Assembly (NCBI GenBank): GCA_019359045.1
Contig: JAHHIA010000001.1
Coordinates: 124,001 to 188,000, forward strand
Source of the DNA: Scytolyngbya sp. HA4215-MV1
GTDB lineage: Bacteria; Cyanobacteriota; Cyanobacteriia; Leptolyngbyales; Leptolyngbyaceae
Reading direction: 5' to 3'
DNA length: 64,000 nt
Shown piece after piece: positions 55,660 through 64,000 of this stretch (positions are counted from its first letter, which is position 1; each line of letters starts with the position of its first letter). Both the position numbers and the translations under genes were made by a program. A model generated the notes under the pieces. It worked only from the letters and a program-made list of their open reading frames with translations. It ran no database searches and was not told the origin of the DNA.

Positions 55660-56781
55660 ATGCAGTTCTGGAAGCGTTTCAAGCAGCTTTTTACCCTGGC
55701 TGGAATTGTGGTAGGCTGCAATCTCTCGATCGCTCCAACCATTTCAGCGGCTGAAGAGATCACGGTGCGCTATGGTCTATTTACCCAATCGGTTGCGATC
55801 GCAGATCTGCGTCAATATGCTAAAACGGGCGATGTTTCGACCGCCCTACAAGATTTTCTGCGCTACCTGAAGCGAGAGGATCAAATCATCCTGCGTAACG
55901 CGCTACAAGTCCAGTTCCCCGTAAATTTAGTTGCCCTCGATCGCACCCTCAACTCAGCTCTGGGGCAGCGCTTTCTGGCACAGGTTGCCCAGGCAGATGA
56001 TCGGCAGGATAGTGCAGGTGTGCAGGCACTCCGAGCCGCTCTAATTCTCGGCACAAGACCTGGAGAAGGATTGAGTATCCTTAGCGTTCTGGAAGCCTAC
56101 CCCAGTCGTCGGCTGAAGATTAATCTCCCGAAGGCATTACAAGTGATTGCCGAATCTACACCTCATCCGCCCCAGGATCAACTCCCCACCCTCCCAGCTT
56201 GGCAGGCTTTGGTGGAGTATCAAGCGATCGTGAGTCAGGGGCAACAATACCAGGGCTGCTTGTTTGGCGATTCTATTTCATCGGGGTTGGGAAATAGTTT
56301 AGGGGAGAACCGATTCAATTTTGCGATCGGCGGCATGAGTACGGTTTCGCTGGTTGGGCAACTTCAAACCCTCCTACCTCGACAGGTGCACTGTCAAACG
56401 GTGATTATTGCCATTGGAACCAACGATGCGTGGTATCACATCGAAGATCAGCAGTTTAAGCAGAACATGACCCAGATCATCACGCTGGCTCGATCACTCT
56501 CAGCAAAAAATATTTATATATTACCCGCCTTCTACTCAACCGTAGCGGCGAGCCATAACCCAGAACTAGCAGGGCCGATTCAGAGGGTTGATGAAATTAA
56601 TGGCTTATTGCAGGAAGTTGCCGACGAACAACATCTGACGATCGCAGCAGCGACGATTCAACCACTTTTTGAGCAGAAGGCGTTGCTGCTATCTCTGACG
56701 ACGGATGGAGTGCATCTGAATGCGGCAGGTCAAGCAATTTATCGAAAGGCTCTCTTGCAATTACTCAATGCTAATACTTAA
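55660..56781 (+). CDS. Exported SGNH-family hydrolase with N-terminal DUF1400-like domain
   Basis: 373 residues from ATG 55660, AAGGAGATAG upstream. Residues 1-31 are a signal peptide (ending ISAAEE). Residues about 32-160 resemble the DUF1400 helical domain that in cyanobacteria precedes alpha/beta hydrolases (ITVRYGLFTQSVAIADLRQYAKTGD). Residues from about 200 are SGNH hydrolase: GCLFGDSISSGLG (catalytic Ser), IAIGTNDAW, and TDGVHLNAAG (Asp and His). It is an exported esterase or lipase-like enzyme; substrate unknown. Confidence 0.82.
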   Translation: MQFWKRFKQLFTLAGIVVGCNLSIAPTISAAEEITVRYGLFTQSVAIADLRQYAKTGDVSTALQDFLRYLKREDQIILRNALQVQFPVNLVALDRTLNSALGQRFLAQVAQADDRQDSAGVQALRAALILGTRPGEGLSILSVLEAYPSRRLKINLPKALQVIAESTPHPPQDQLPTLPAWQALVEYQAIVSQGQQYQGCLFGDSISSGLGNSLGENRFNFAIGGMSTVSLVGQLQTLLPRQVHCQTVIIAIGTNDAWYHIEDQQFKQNMTQIITLARSLSAKNIYILPAFYSTVAASHNPELAGPIQRVDEINGLLQEVADEQHLTIAAATIQPLFEQKALLLSLTTDGVHLNAAGQAIYRKALLQLLNANT

Positions 56782-56862
56782 CCCTCGCTCTCAGTTATGT
56801 TTAGGGTGTTTTGACTCAAAGGTTAGACCGAGCATCAAGAACACCCCAAACCTGCATCTTCC

Positions 56863-57000
56863 TGCTTCTGATGGATTTTGTGTTGGAGCTGTTAAACCCT
56901 GTAGGGGCATGGCATTTGGACAACAATTTTCAGGCTAAGCCAGGATTTCGCACCAAATGCCACGCCCCTACGCCGGATCAACACAAATTGAGTTAGAACC
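56863..57000 (-). repeat. MITE-like palindromic repeat, copy C
   Basis: Reverse complement of copy B (54370-54506) with about five differences. Begins CTTCTGATGGATTTTGTGTTGG and ends AACACAAATTGAGTTAGAACC. With copy B it flanks a 2.4-kb segment holding the two broken genes and the SGNH hydrolase. Confidence 0.8.
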
Positions 57001-57092
57001 AGGCACTTCCCTGATCTCTCGATTTCATCTGCATCAATCCTAAAACCATGCCATCGCAGGAAACTTCCATGACGTCCTAGTTACACCGAACT

Positions 57093-58217
57093 TTGCCTGC
57101 TCAAAAGGGTAAACAGAACATCCGCTACGCCGTAGTAGGACTTGGCTGGTTTGCTCAAGCGGCGGCATTACCCGCTTTTGCCCATGCCGAAAATTCTGAG
57201 CTGGTTGCACTGGTTTCAGATGACCCAAGCAAGTTAGCAGAACTTTCTCAGAAGTATCCAGGCATGAAATGTACTTTCTCTTATGAGGAATACGATGATT
57301 TACTCAGCAGTGGATTGATTGATGCGGTCTACATCGCTCTACCCAACCATTTGCATTGCGATTACACCGTGCGGGCTGCTAGTGCAGGGATTCATATCCT
57401 ATGTAAGAAACCGATGGCAGTGACCGTGTCAGAGTGTGAGGCAATGATCAAAGCGGCAGAGAAGAACCACCTCAAATTGAGGATTGCCTATCGTCTACAT
57501 TTTGAAGCAGCAAATTTGCAGGCGGCAGAAGTGATGAGATCGCACCAAATTGGCGAACCTCGTATTTTCAACTCTTTGTTTACCCAACAAACTACAGCAG
57601 GCAACATTCGGCTTGAAAAAGAAAAAGGTGGTGGCACTCTCGACGATATTGGCATCTATTGCATCAATGCTGTCCGTTCTCTGTTTCAAGCTGAACCGAT
57701 CGCTGTCTTCGCAACCAGTGCCAATAACGGAGAGGAACGATTTCAAGAAGTTGCAGAAATGACTACTGCAATCCTGCGCTTTCCAGGCAATCGCTTAGCA
57801 AGCTTTACCTATAGTTTTGGTGCAGCCAAAGTTTCGACGTATCAGGTCGTCGGTACGAAAGGTGATTTACGAGTCGATCCTGCATATAGCACGCAAGGTG
57901 AGATCAAACATGTTCTCACGATCGACGGCAAAACGCAGGAACATACCTTTGAACCTCACGATCAGATTGCTGCTGAGTTTGTTTACTTTTCAAACTGCAT
58001 TTTGCAGAACCACAATCCAAAACCGTCGGGAAAGGAAGGGCTGATTGATGTCCAAATTATTCGTGCCCTTGAGCAATCGATTGCAACGGGTTCATTCGTA
58101 CAGATCGAGAGTCCTGAACGTCATCAACGCCCCACCGCTGAACAAACAATAGATCGTTCTCCCGTTCAGGAAAAAGCTGCTTTGATTCATGCAACTGATC
58201 CATCCGGTAAGGCTTAG
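57093..58217 (+). CDS. Gfo/Idh/MocA family oxidoreductase
   Basis: 374 residues. The NAD(P)-binding N-terminus (IRYAVVGLGWFAQAAALPAFAHAENSELVALVSDD) is followed by HLHCDYTVRAASAGIHILCKKPMAVT with the conserved EKP-like motif (here KKP), and the alpha/beta C-terminal domain. Homologues act on sugars, including glucose-fructose oxidoreductase-like proteins. Frame is closed by TAG at 57078, and no ATG or GTG precedes the Rossmann motif, so a TTG at 57093 is the likely start. Substrate unknown. Confidence 0.87.
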   Translation: MPAQKGKQNIRYAVVGLGWFAQAAALPAFAHAENSELVALVSDDPSKLAELSQKYPGMKCTFSYEEYDDLLSSGLIDAVYIALPNHLHCDYTVRAASAGIHILCKKPMAVTVSECEAMIKAAEKNHLKLRIAYRLHFEAANLQAAEVMRSHQIGEPRIFNSLFTQQTTAGNIRLEKEKGGGTLDDIGIYCINAVRSLFQAEPIAVFATSANNGEERFQEVAEMTTAILRFPGNRLASFTYSFGAAKVSTYQVVGTKGDLRVDPAYSTQGEIKHVLTIDGKTQEHTFEPHDQIAAEFVYFSNCILQNHNPKPSGKEGLIDVQIIRALEQSIATGSFVQIESPERHQRPTAEQTIDRSPVQEKAALIHATDPSGKA

Positions 58218-58519
58218 GTTGTGAAAAGTGCTGATATTCAATGCAAATGCTCTCTATGAGCTAATCAAACTTATAAGTGGGTAGTTGTAATTAAATGTAG
58301 GATAGATAAAGGATATCGCCTACGCCCATCCTATGTTTAATAACTGTCTATTTTTATATTAGTTTTTGATAGTTTTATATCTCTATTAACTAATCGAATT
58401 AATTTCTAAAAATAAGACTTTAATCATCAAAAATATCCGATCTTACCGTAGATAGAGATAACAAAATTTGTAGGTTTTTAGAATGAGATAATTCAATTCC
58501 TGAATCAGGAGATCAAGTC
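58218..58519. other. AT-rich intergenic region
   Basis: About 300 bases, very AT-rich in the second half, with the AGGAGA ribosome binding site of the KGG protein at its end. No gene or repeat seen. Confidence 0.5.
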
Positions 58520-58825
58520 ATGGCTAATCAAAATAAATCATCAAATAGCGGTGAACAGGGATTTGCGTCCATGGATGCTAAAAAACAACGTGAAATTGCT
58601 AGCCAAGGTGGAAAGGCTGCTCACGAGAAAGGAACTGCCCATGAATTCACTTCTGAAGAAGCGAGAGAAGCCGGGCATAAAGGCGGACAGGTCGCTCATG
58701 AGAGAGGAACTGCCCATGAGTTCACCTCTGAAGAAGCGAAAGAAGCCGGTCGTAAGGGTGGGGAGAGCGTGAGTCAAGACCGTGAGCATATGTCTGACAT
58801 TGGTCGGAAGGGTGGCAAATCCTAG
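58520..58825 (+). CDS. KGG-repeat general stress protein
   Basis: 101 residues from ATG 58520, CAGGAGATC upstream. Contains repeated REIASQGGKAAHEKGTAHEFTSEEAREAGHKGG units, twice, and a final DIGRKGGKS. This KGG/stress-induced motif occurs in bacterial GsiB and Con-10-like proteins, which are strongly hydrophilic and desiccation- or stress-linked. Regulation not visible. A strong terminator follows 35 bases later. Confidence 0.88.
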   Translation: MANQNKSSNSGEQGFASMDAKKQREIASQGGKAAHEKGTAHEFTSEEAREAGHKGGQVAHERGTAHEFTSEEAKEAGRKGGESVSQDREHMSDIGRKGGKS

Positions 58826-58860
58826 TTTTGACTAAGCGAACTGTAAATCATCTCTGATAC

Positions 58861-58896
58861 AAAAAGCAGCACCCCTTTTAAGGGGTGCTGCTTTTT
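58861..58896 (+). terminator. Strong intrinsic terminator after the KGG gene
   Basis: A 15-bp perfect stem, AAAAAGCAGCACCCC (58861-58875) and GGGGTGCTGCTTTTT (58882-58896), with loop TTTTAA. It is symmetric with A and T tracts, so could terminate both the KGG gene and the convergent gene at 58972. Confidence 0.85.
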
Positions 58897-58971
58897 AAGT
58901 GAGGTGACCATCGTAATTTTGAAATCGAAACGATGGCTTGACAAGCATCTTCTAACTTAGCATCCTTGACT

Positions 58972-59874
58972 TCAGATTTCATAAGATAACTGCATTGTAG
59001 AGGCATGAAGATTGACAAATCTTTGGAACAGCCATACTGTTTTACGACTCGAGGCTTTGGCAGAGTTTAGTAAGCGATCGAATCCTCTTTCGGATAACTT
59101 TTTCAAGTAGGGAAGATCTTCATATAGAGTCACGAATGTCGCAAGATGTAAGACAAACCACAGCAAAAACTTGGGATATGGCAGATCAGTATAAATGTTG
59201 ATTAAAAACTCATGCGTCGTCTCAGTTAATGGAAGGACATTAAACAGGACAACGATTTTTTTCCCGCCATACACAGGAATACGCAACTCAATAGTGTAAG
59301 GCGTATGGAGCGTTAGCTCCACATCTACGATGGGCTGTCTCCAAATTTTTAAGAGATTGATTGGAGAGGTTAAAGTTGTTCTGAACTTCACAGATCCACC
59401 CAGCGCCGTAGGCTGAATCTCACAAATATCGATTACTTTCAATCCGCTCAGACTATTTTTGTGAACGGTTTCTAAATGCTTCAAATTCAACAGGTGATAG
59501 ATTTGGCTGAGATAGGGAAACGGCAGTATATGTAATTGGCTGATGATATGGTAATTCTGTAGCTCAAGCATTCTATTTTTAGCGACTAATAAGTGGGCTT
59601 TATTGGTATATAAACTGGGGTTTAGCTTAACAGTCTTCAATTTTTCAGTTGGCGTACTCAGTTCTTCTTCGATCGCAGGTCGTAGAACGATCCAACTAAT
59701 GAATAGAAAGGCTGCTGTAAGAAAATGGAAGAATTCTAAATACGAGACGTGATTGTCAGAAAAGCTCACAATGACTTGATCGATCATTCCAAATAAGCAG
59801 AGCAGAATTCCTAAAAACCAGATACTTTTTCTGAGGACGTTAACAGAAGATAATTGACGATTGATCCTGATCAT
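58972..59874 (-). CDS. Membrane protein of unknown function
   Basis: 300 residues from ATG 59874. Two membrane helices in the first 65 residues (SIWFLGILLCLFGMIDQVIVSF; FFHFLTAAFLFISWIVL). The rest is soluble, leucine-rich, with mixed strands; a hydrophobic stretch about 235-250 (FLLWFVLHLATFVTL) may be a third. I do not recognise the family. Confidence 0.6.
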   Translation of the reverse strand: MIRINRQLSSVNVLRKSIWFLGILLCLFGMIDQVIVSFSDNHVSYLEFFHFLTAAFLFISWIVLRPAIEEELSTPTEKLKTVKLNPSLYTNKAHLLVAKNRMLELQNYHIISQLHILPFPYLSQIYHLLNLKHLETVHKNSLSGLKVIDICEIQPTALGGSVKFRTTLTSPINLLKIWRQPIVDVELTLHTPYTIELRIPVYGGKKIVVLFNVLPLTETTHEFLINIYTDLPYPKFLLWFVLHLATFVTLYEDLPYLKKLSERGFDRLLNSAKASSRKTVWLFQRFVNLHASTMQLSYEI

Positions 59875-60224
59875 GAGGTTGCCTATCTTGACTAAATGAG
59901 CCTTCTATGGTTACAACTTCATGATGTTTACAAAATTCAATCTTTCCCTCCGTCACAAGTTGTGTCTCGTGGCTTAGACTCTCTAATTCAAGAGATATTC
60001 TCAAGCTTTATTCCACTTTAAAAAACTATCCGAGACCCACCCAATTAATCATTCGTGACAAAGAAAAATTGGGGGATTTCGGATAGTTTTTTAGAGGTCT
60101 AATATCGTAACCATTAACCCCCTTAAATCAGTAGAAAGGTGCAAACCTACGTTGAATTGCCACTGCCTACTTATTTGGGAATATCCACGTCAATGCCAGA
60201 AAATGAACCTGCAAGCGTCAATTT
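59875..60224. other. Intergenic region with a large hairpin
   Basis: About 350 bases between the hypothetical membrane gene and the alcohol dehydrogenase gene, both minus-strand. It contains the hairpin at 60021-60091 and otherwise nothing assigned. Confidence 0.5.
60021..60091 (-). terminator. Extended stem-loop terminator after the alcohol dehydrogenase gene
   Basis: AAAAACTATCCGA (60021-60033) and its exact complement TCGGATAGTTTTT (60079-60091) form the outer 13 bp, and CCCAATT (60040-60046) with AATTGGG (60067-60073) the inner 7 bp. On the minus strand it ends in a U-run, placing it after the alcohol dehydrogenase gene. Confidence 0.7.
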
Positions 60225-61403
60225 TTAGGCCGCTTGACCTGGCTTAAGCACAATCTTGATGCAACTGTCTTTTTTCTGCTTGAAAATTTCGTAACCGTGT
60301 GGTGCTTGCTCCAGTGGTAGACGATGCGTAATCACGAATGATGGGTCAATCTCACCTGCCTGAACCCGATCGAGTAACGTATGCAAATACCGATGAACAT
60401 GGGTTTGCCCAGTTTTCATGGTTAAGCCTTTATTCATGAAAGCACCCATAGGTATTTTGTCTACAAGTCCTGTGTAAACGCCTGGAACCGATACCGTGCC
60501 TCCTTTTCGACATGCCACGATCGCTTGACGCAACACGTTGGGGCGATCGGTTTCTAGCCTAACCGCTTGCATTGCCTTATCGTAGAACCCTTCCAGACCC
60601 ATGCCATGGGCTTCCATGCCGACTGCATCCATCACTGCATCCGGACCTCGTCCACCTGTCATTTCTTTCAGAGCTTCACCGACTTCAATTTCCTCATAGT
60701 TTAAGATTTCTGCCCCGCCCTCTTTTGCCATTTGCAGGCGTTCAGGAACCCGATCGATAGCGATCACCCGATCGGCACCCAGCATAAAGGCACTTCTAAT
60801 CGCAAATTGTCCAACTGGACCACATCCCCAAATCGCCACCGTGTCTCCGGGTTGGATGTTGCAGTTTTCTGCTGCCATGTAGCCTGTGGGAAAAATATCG
60901 GTTAGAAAGACAACCTGTTCGTCTGTCAGTCCATCAGGGATTTTGAACAGCCCTACATCAGCAAACGGAACGCGGGCATATTCAGCCTGCCCTCCTGCGT
61001 AACCTCCCGTTAAATGGGAATAACCAAAAAGACCTGAGGGAGAGTGCCCCATCACTTTTTCGACCATCCAAGCATTGGGGTTAGAGTTATCACACAACGA
61101 CGACAAATCTCGTTGACAGAAGAAACAATTACCGCACGAGATAGTAAAGGGAACGACCACACGATCGCCAATTTTCACGTTCTTTACTTCGGAACCCAGA
61201 TCAACCACTTCGCCCATGAATTCGTGACCCAGAATATCACCCTTTTTCATGGTGGGGTTGTAGCCGTTATACAGGTGTAAATCCGAACCACAGATTGCTG
61301 TAGTGGTAATTTTAACGATTGCATCCCGTGGATTAATAAGTTTTGGATCAGGTACAGTTTCAACCTGCACGTTTTCGGTTCCTTGCCAGCAAACTGCTTT
61401 CAT
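60225..61403 (-). CDS. Zinc-dependent alcohol dehydrogenase (glutathione-independent formaldehyde dehydrogenase-like)
   Basis: 392 residues from ATG 61403. Catalytic zinc: C38 in [12 protein letters not shown] and HE in [10 protein letters not shown]; structural zinc: [15 protein letters not shown]; the Rossmann motif is [11 protein letters not shown]. The overall pattern ([29 protein letters not shown]) is the FdhA-like subgroup of medium-chain dehydrogenases. It follows the SRPBCC gene after a repeat and hairpin. Substrate unknown. Confidence 0.9.
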   Translation of the reverse strand: MKAVCWQGTENVQVETVPDPKLINPRDAIVKITTTAICGSDLHLYNGYNPTMKKGDILGHEFMGEVVDLGSEVKNVKIGDRVVVPFTISCGNCFFCQRDLSSLCDNSNPNAWMVEKVMGHSPSGLFGYSHLTGGYAGGQAEYARVPFADVGLFKIPDGLTDEQVVFLTDIFPTGYMAAENCNIQPGDTVAIWGCGPVGQFAIRSAFMLGADRVIAIDRVPERLQMAKEGGAEILNYEEIEVGEALKEMTGGRGPDAVMDAVGMEAHGMGLEGFYDKAMQAVRLETDRPNVLRQAIVACRKGGTVSVPGVYTGLVDKIPMGAFMNKGLTMKTGQTHVHRYLHTLLDRVQAGEIDPSFVITHRLPLEQAPHGYEIFKQKKDSCIKIVLKPGQAA

Positions 61404-61458
61404 GGTGATAGGCCTTAGAAATGATGATGGATAAGAGGTTAGAAATCAGGTAAAGGAG

Positions 61459-61600
61459 CTGATTTTGACGGATTTTGTGTCGGATCTCTGAAATCCTGTA
61501 AGGGCTTAGCATCCGGGCGGTATTTTTTGCAAGATTGCATCGACTTTTAGCTGAATGCTAAGCCCCTACGCCAGGTCAACACAAACTGAAGTCGAACCAG
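61459..61600 (-). repeat. MITE-like palindromic repeat, copy D
   Basis: Close to the reverse complement of copy A. GATTTTGACGGATTTTGTGTCGG at one end, AACACAAACTGAAG at the other; inner pair AGGGCTTAGCATCCGG and CTGAATGCTAAGCCCCTACG. Length about 140. Confidence 0.75.
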
Positions 61601-61666
61601 CTTTCCCTAGTAGTGCGTTGGTGTAAATTTGAGGAGTCTCTCAAATCTACAAAAATCATTTTTGAG

Positions 61667-61698
61667 CTGTTTTGGGGGGTTTTAACCCCTCAAAACAG
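61667..61698. terminator. Stem-loop between SRPBCC and ADH genes
   Basis: CTGTTTTGGGGGGTT (61667-61681) and AACCCCTCAAAACAG (61684-61698) form a 15-bp stem with one G-U pair and a minimal loop. It is 31 bases downstream of the SRPBCC stop codon, so a terminator or attenuator is likely. Confidence 0.6.
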
Positions 61699-61729
61699 TC
61701 TTGATAGACCACTAGGTTGGGACTTGGGA

Positions 61730-62443
61730 CTAGTGATGTCCGGTTGGTTGTCCTTCAGTAGTGGCAATCTCACCTGTCTCCATCAGCATTTTGAAGCGAC
61801 GTAGATCATCCCCAATTTGCTGTTCAGGCGCTTCGCCAAAAACCTTGGCGATCGCAGCAGAGAGTGCTCCACCAGGTAAGTTATATTCGATAACTACTTT
61901 TACTTCGGTACCCCGCTCATGTGATGCTGCTTTGAACCGGACAAATCCAGAATTCTCTACATCTGCACCTTCAACGGATGCCCAGGCAATTAACTGGTTC
62001 TCCTGATCGTTAATGATTTCGGCATCCCACTCCACACGGGTATCCAATGGCGCGCTGGCAACCCAGTGAGAGCGCTGATTGTCAAAAACCGTCACCGATT
62101 GGAGATGCTTCATGAATGTAGGCAGGTTCTCAAAATTTCGCCAGAAGCGATATAGCTCTTCAGGCGATTTATTTTGAATTGTGAGCGTTTTCTCAACCCG
62201 CAGCCCCTTGTCAATTCCGGTGGCTTCAGTCACTTTGTCCTGCAAGCTTTTTTGTCCCATCGCACCGTGATAGGCTAGCCCCCCCCCAGCGATCGCTAGT
62301 AGTACTCCTCGCAAGGAACGCTGACTTAACCCGGTTAAAACCATTGCGCCTCCTGTAATTAGAGAACCCCAGCGTTCTACATCGCTAGGAGCACTCGATT
62401 GATCAGCCTGTGGCTCAATTCTCTGCGTTGATTGCAATTCCAT
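61730..62443 (-). CDS. SRPBCC-family protein with small membrane-anchoring helix
   Basis: 237 residues from ATG 62443, with GGAAGG upstream. The N-terminal 80 residues contain one to two hydrophobic segments (WGSLITGGAMVLTGLSQRSLRGVLLAIAGGGLAYHGAMG, a DUF2892-like motif) and the remainder is a START/SRPBCC fold (VEKTLTIQNKSPEELYRFWRNFENLPTFMKHL, and DAEIINDQENQLIAWASVEG). Such proteins bind hydrophobic ligands, but the ligand is unknown. It starts 16 bases after the SDR stop, so the two form an operon. Confidence 0.82.
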   Translation of the reverse strand: MELQSTQRIEPQADQSSAPSDVERWGSLITGGAMVLTGLSQRSLRGVLLAIAGGGLAYHGAMGQKSLQDKVTEATGIDKGLRVEKTLTIQNKSPEELYRFWRNFENLPTFMKHLQSVTVFDNQRSHWVASAPLDTRVEWDAEIINDQENQLIAWASVEGADVENSGFVRFKAASHERGTEVKVVIEYNLPGGALSAAIAKVFGEAPEQQIGDDLRRFKMLMETGEIATTEGQPTGHH

Positions 62444-62459
62444 GGTGATAGCCTTCCAA

Positions 62460-63482
62460 TTATTTAAGGGATTCTGTATCTTGCAAAACATGAGTTGCTA
62501 ACAGGGCAAATGCTCCCAATCCGGCAACGGTTGCCCATTTTGCAGCAGGGTGAAAATCGAACCAGTCCAAGAAACTGGGGATTGTCTTATCGCTAAAATC
62601 TCCGATCGCTGTGTCGTAGCCTTCGATCGGTTCAAATAGATTATTGGGATCGGTTTCAAGTTTGGTGACGTGAGTGCGTTGCCCTTTAACAGCGATGAGA
62701 CTGAGCAGTGCATCACTGAATTCAGGTGAGAGTTTCTGGAGTAGATCCAGAAACCGACCCACATCGCCAACGATAATGTCACGGGTGCGATGTTCAGCAA
62801 CATGCAGAATTGCCTCGGCAACTAGGCTGGGTTGATAGTAGGGCGGCACTCCCGTCGGTTGAACGCCCAGTTTTGTCAGAGCCTTATTGTAGAAGGGGGT
62901 ATTAATGGTGGCAGGCATGACATTGGTCACGCTAATGGGAACTTCTTCATGCTGTAGCTCCACCCGCAATGAATCCAGAAACCCCTCAATCGCGTGTTTG
63001 GAGGCCGCATAAGAGCTTTGCAGAGGCAGCGATCGATGTGCCTCAACTGAAGAGAGGTGAATCAATGCACCACGTCCTTCACGCCTCAAATGGGGCAATG
63101 CTACCATTGCGCCATAAACTTGCCCCATCAAGTTCACATCGATGACACGCTTGAATTCGTCGGGTGTCACTTGCTCAAAAGGAGCAATAATTGCGGTCGC
63201 AGCTGTATGAACCCAGGTGTCTAGGCGTCCATAGTGTTCGACGGTTTTGTCGGCAATTTTCTGTACCTGTTCAAATACAGAGACATCCGCCAGCACCGCG
63301 ATCGCATCTCCCCCCAACTGAGTAATTTCATCGACCAATGAGAGCAACCCTGATTCGCTGCGGGCAGAAACTACTAACTTCGCCCGTCGCCTGGCAAACT
63401 GGAGCGCGGTTTCTCGCCCAATGCCACTGGATGCTCCAACAACCGCAACCACTTGTTGTTCAATGGGTTTAAGTTCTATCAC
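62460..63482 (-). CDS. Short-chain dehydrogenase/reductase
   Basis: 340 residues from GTG 63482, chosen for AAGG eight bases before it; an in-frame TTG at 63515 is possible. GASSGIGRETALQFARR is the NAD(P)-binding motif and YAASKHAIEGF carries the catalytic Tyr and Lys. The C-terminus has a membrane helix (WATVAGLGAFALLATHVL). It is followed 16 bases later by the SRPBCC gene. Substrate unknown. Confidence 0.88.
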   Translation of the reverse strand: MIELKPIEQQVVAVVGASSGIGRETALQFARRRAKLVVSARSESGLLSLVDEITQLGGDAIAVLADVSVFEQVQKIADKTVEHYGRLDTWVHTAATAIIAPFEQVTPDEFKRVIDVNLMGQVYGAMVALPHLRREGRGALIHLSSVEAHRSLPLQSSYAASKHAIEGFLDSLRVELQHEEVPISVTNVMPATINTPFYNKALTKLGVQPTGVPPYYQPSLVAEAILHVAEHRTRDIIVGDVGRFLDLLQKLSPEFSDALLSLIAVKGQRTHVTKLETDPNNLFEPIEGYDTAIGDFSDKTIPSFLDWFDFHPAAKWATVAGLGAFALLATHVLQDTESLK

Positions 63483-63791
63483 AGTTATAACCTTGAGACC
63501 CCAGTACCTTAACAACGCAAATGCTGGTGATCTTCTCCCCCAAGAGGTAGGCTGCTTTGAAAATTTGTAGATTTAATCGTTTGTATCTCTCTAGACAGAT
63601 TGAACTTTAATCTGTCTCTGCTGACATTAAGACTAGGAATTAAGCAGGCAATTGCCAATGTTTTCATTTGCAGACTAGTGTGGCAAGCACTAAATTTTGC
63701 AACATGGGGGCTTGGAGGCTCCGCTCCCAACAAGGGGTTCTACCCCTTTCAAAACTTTTGTTTTGCTGTACTAGTATTGAAAAGGCAAGAT
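63483..63791. repeat. Intergenic region with a short relative of repeat family 2
   Basis: About 310 bases between the divergent SDR and DUF2993 genes. Near 63700-63755 (GGGGGCTTGGAGGCTCCGCTCCC, AAGGGGTTCTACCCCTT) lies a G/C-tract repeat with a 7-bp inverted repeat, a short relative of family 2 (47254-47370 and 52547-52664). Nothing else assigned. Confidence 0.5.
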
Positions 63792-64000
63792 ATGGCACCA
63801 GATAATCCCGATTTGGGCGAGAAAGCGTTGAGCAAGGTGGCAGAAGTAGGGATTGCCAGCCAGTTGGATGAAGTTGAAGCGATTGATGTAGATGTTCGAA
63901 CAAATCCTGGAAAGCTGATTCAGGGCGAGGTCGATTCTGTCTCTATCTCTGGCAAAGGCTTAGTGATGCGGCAAGACCTTCGCATGGAGACGCTGGAAGT
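63792..64000 (+). CDS. DUF2993 family protein (partial, N-terminus)
   Basis: 69 codons from ATG 63792 to the window edge. PDLGEKALSKVAEVGIASQL, DVDVRTNPGKLIQGEVDSVSIS and GLVMRQDLRMETLE match the DUF2993/LmeA-like lipid-binding family seen widely in cyanobacteria. The C-terminal part lies outside the window. Expressed divergently from the SDR gene. Function unknown. Confidence 0.85.
   Translation, partial: MAPDNPDLGEKALSKVAEVGIASQLDEVEAIDVDVRTNPGKLIQGEVDSVSISGKGLVMRQDLRMETLE

Larger units (their letters stand above)
61404..61729. other. Intergenic region with MITE copy D and a hairpin
   Basis: 326 bases between the SRPBCC gene and the alcohol dehydrogenase gene. It holds the MITE-like copy D (61459-61600) and a 15-bp stem (61667-61698). 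If the genes are one operon, these elements interrupt it. Confidence 0.6.

Noticed and set aside
63664-63903. 79-codon minus-strand frame near the right edge
   Set aside because: Antisense to the DUF2993 gene and to an intergenic repeat.

Overview
The window is cyanobacterial chromosome. It carries psbV, a phycobilisome operon, the myxoxanthophyll genes cruF and cruG, many GCGATCGC (HIP1-type) octamers, and cyanobacteria-typical families such as DUF1822, NIL and glcE/glcF. The large caspase/DUF1822 block and the many intergenic repeats suggest a large-genome, probably filamentous species, but the genus cannot be told from this sequence.

Layout. 1-12.3 kb: psbV (cut by the window edge), accD, a squalene/phytoene-synthase-like protein, a ParM/ParR-like pair, a DUF6765-like protein, a PAS/GAF histidine kinase, aroA, a flavin-binding protein and tmk. 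12.4-20 kb: glcE-glcF, an FMN reductase, a PadR regulator, a probable small RNA, YjbQ, an O-methyltransferase and a WD40 protein. 20-29.6 kb: a minus-strand block with a coiled-coil/TPR membrane protein, a divergent sigma-like factor, a DUF1822 protein, a caspase-fold protease and an overlapping membrane protein. 29.8-39.3 kb: an orphan two-domain ABC ATPase, mscL, a HerA-type ATPase, a group 2 sigma factor, cruG and cruF, radC and tRNA-Val(CAC).

39.7-52 kb is the standout region, a sulfur-economy island. It has a sulfate permease operon (sbpA-cysT-cysW-NIL protein), cysteine synthase, and a phycocyanin operon whose alpha, beta and linker proteins contain no methionine beyond the initiator and no cysteine beyond the three bilin-binding ones. 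This matches the sulfur-starvation phycocyanin-3 idea known from Calothrix/Fremyella PCC 7601. The mature sulfate-binding protein is also methionine-free. A 24-bp operator-like sequence (ACGGTA-N12-TACCGT) occurs upstream of sbpA and again in front of a short orphan transcription unit, and an 11-bp piece of it is upstream of cysK.

52-64 kb is a patchwork: a saccharopine-dehydrogenase-like protein, a broken response regulator abutting a truncated RND pump fragment, an SGNH hydrolase, a Gfo/Idh/MocA oxidoreductase, a KGG-repeat stress protein, an SDR / SRPBCC / zinc-alcohol-dehydrogenase cluster, and the start of a DUF2993 protein. Four copies of a roughly 130-bp MITE-like palindromic element lie between 50.7 and 61.6 kb, and a second repeat family flanks the phycocyanin/cysK segment in inverted orientation.
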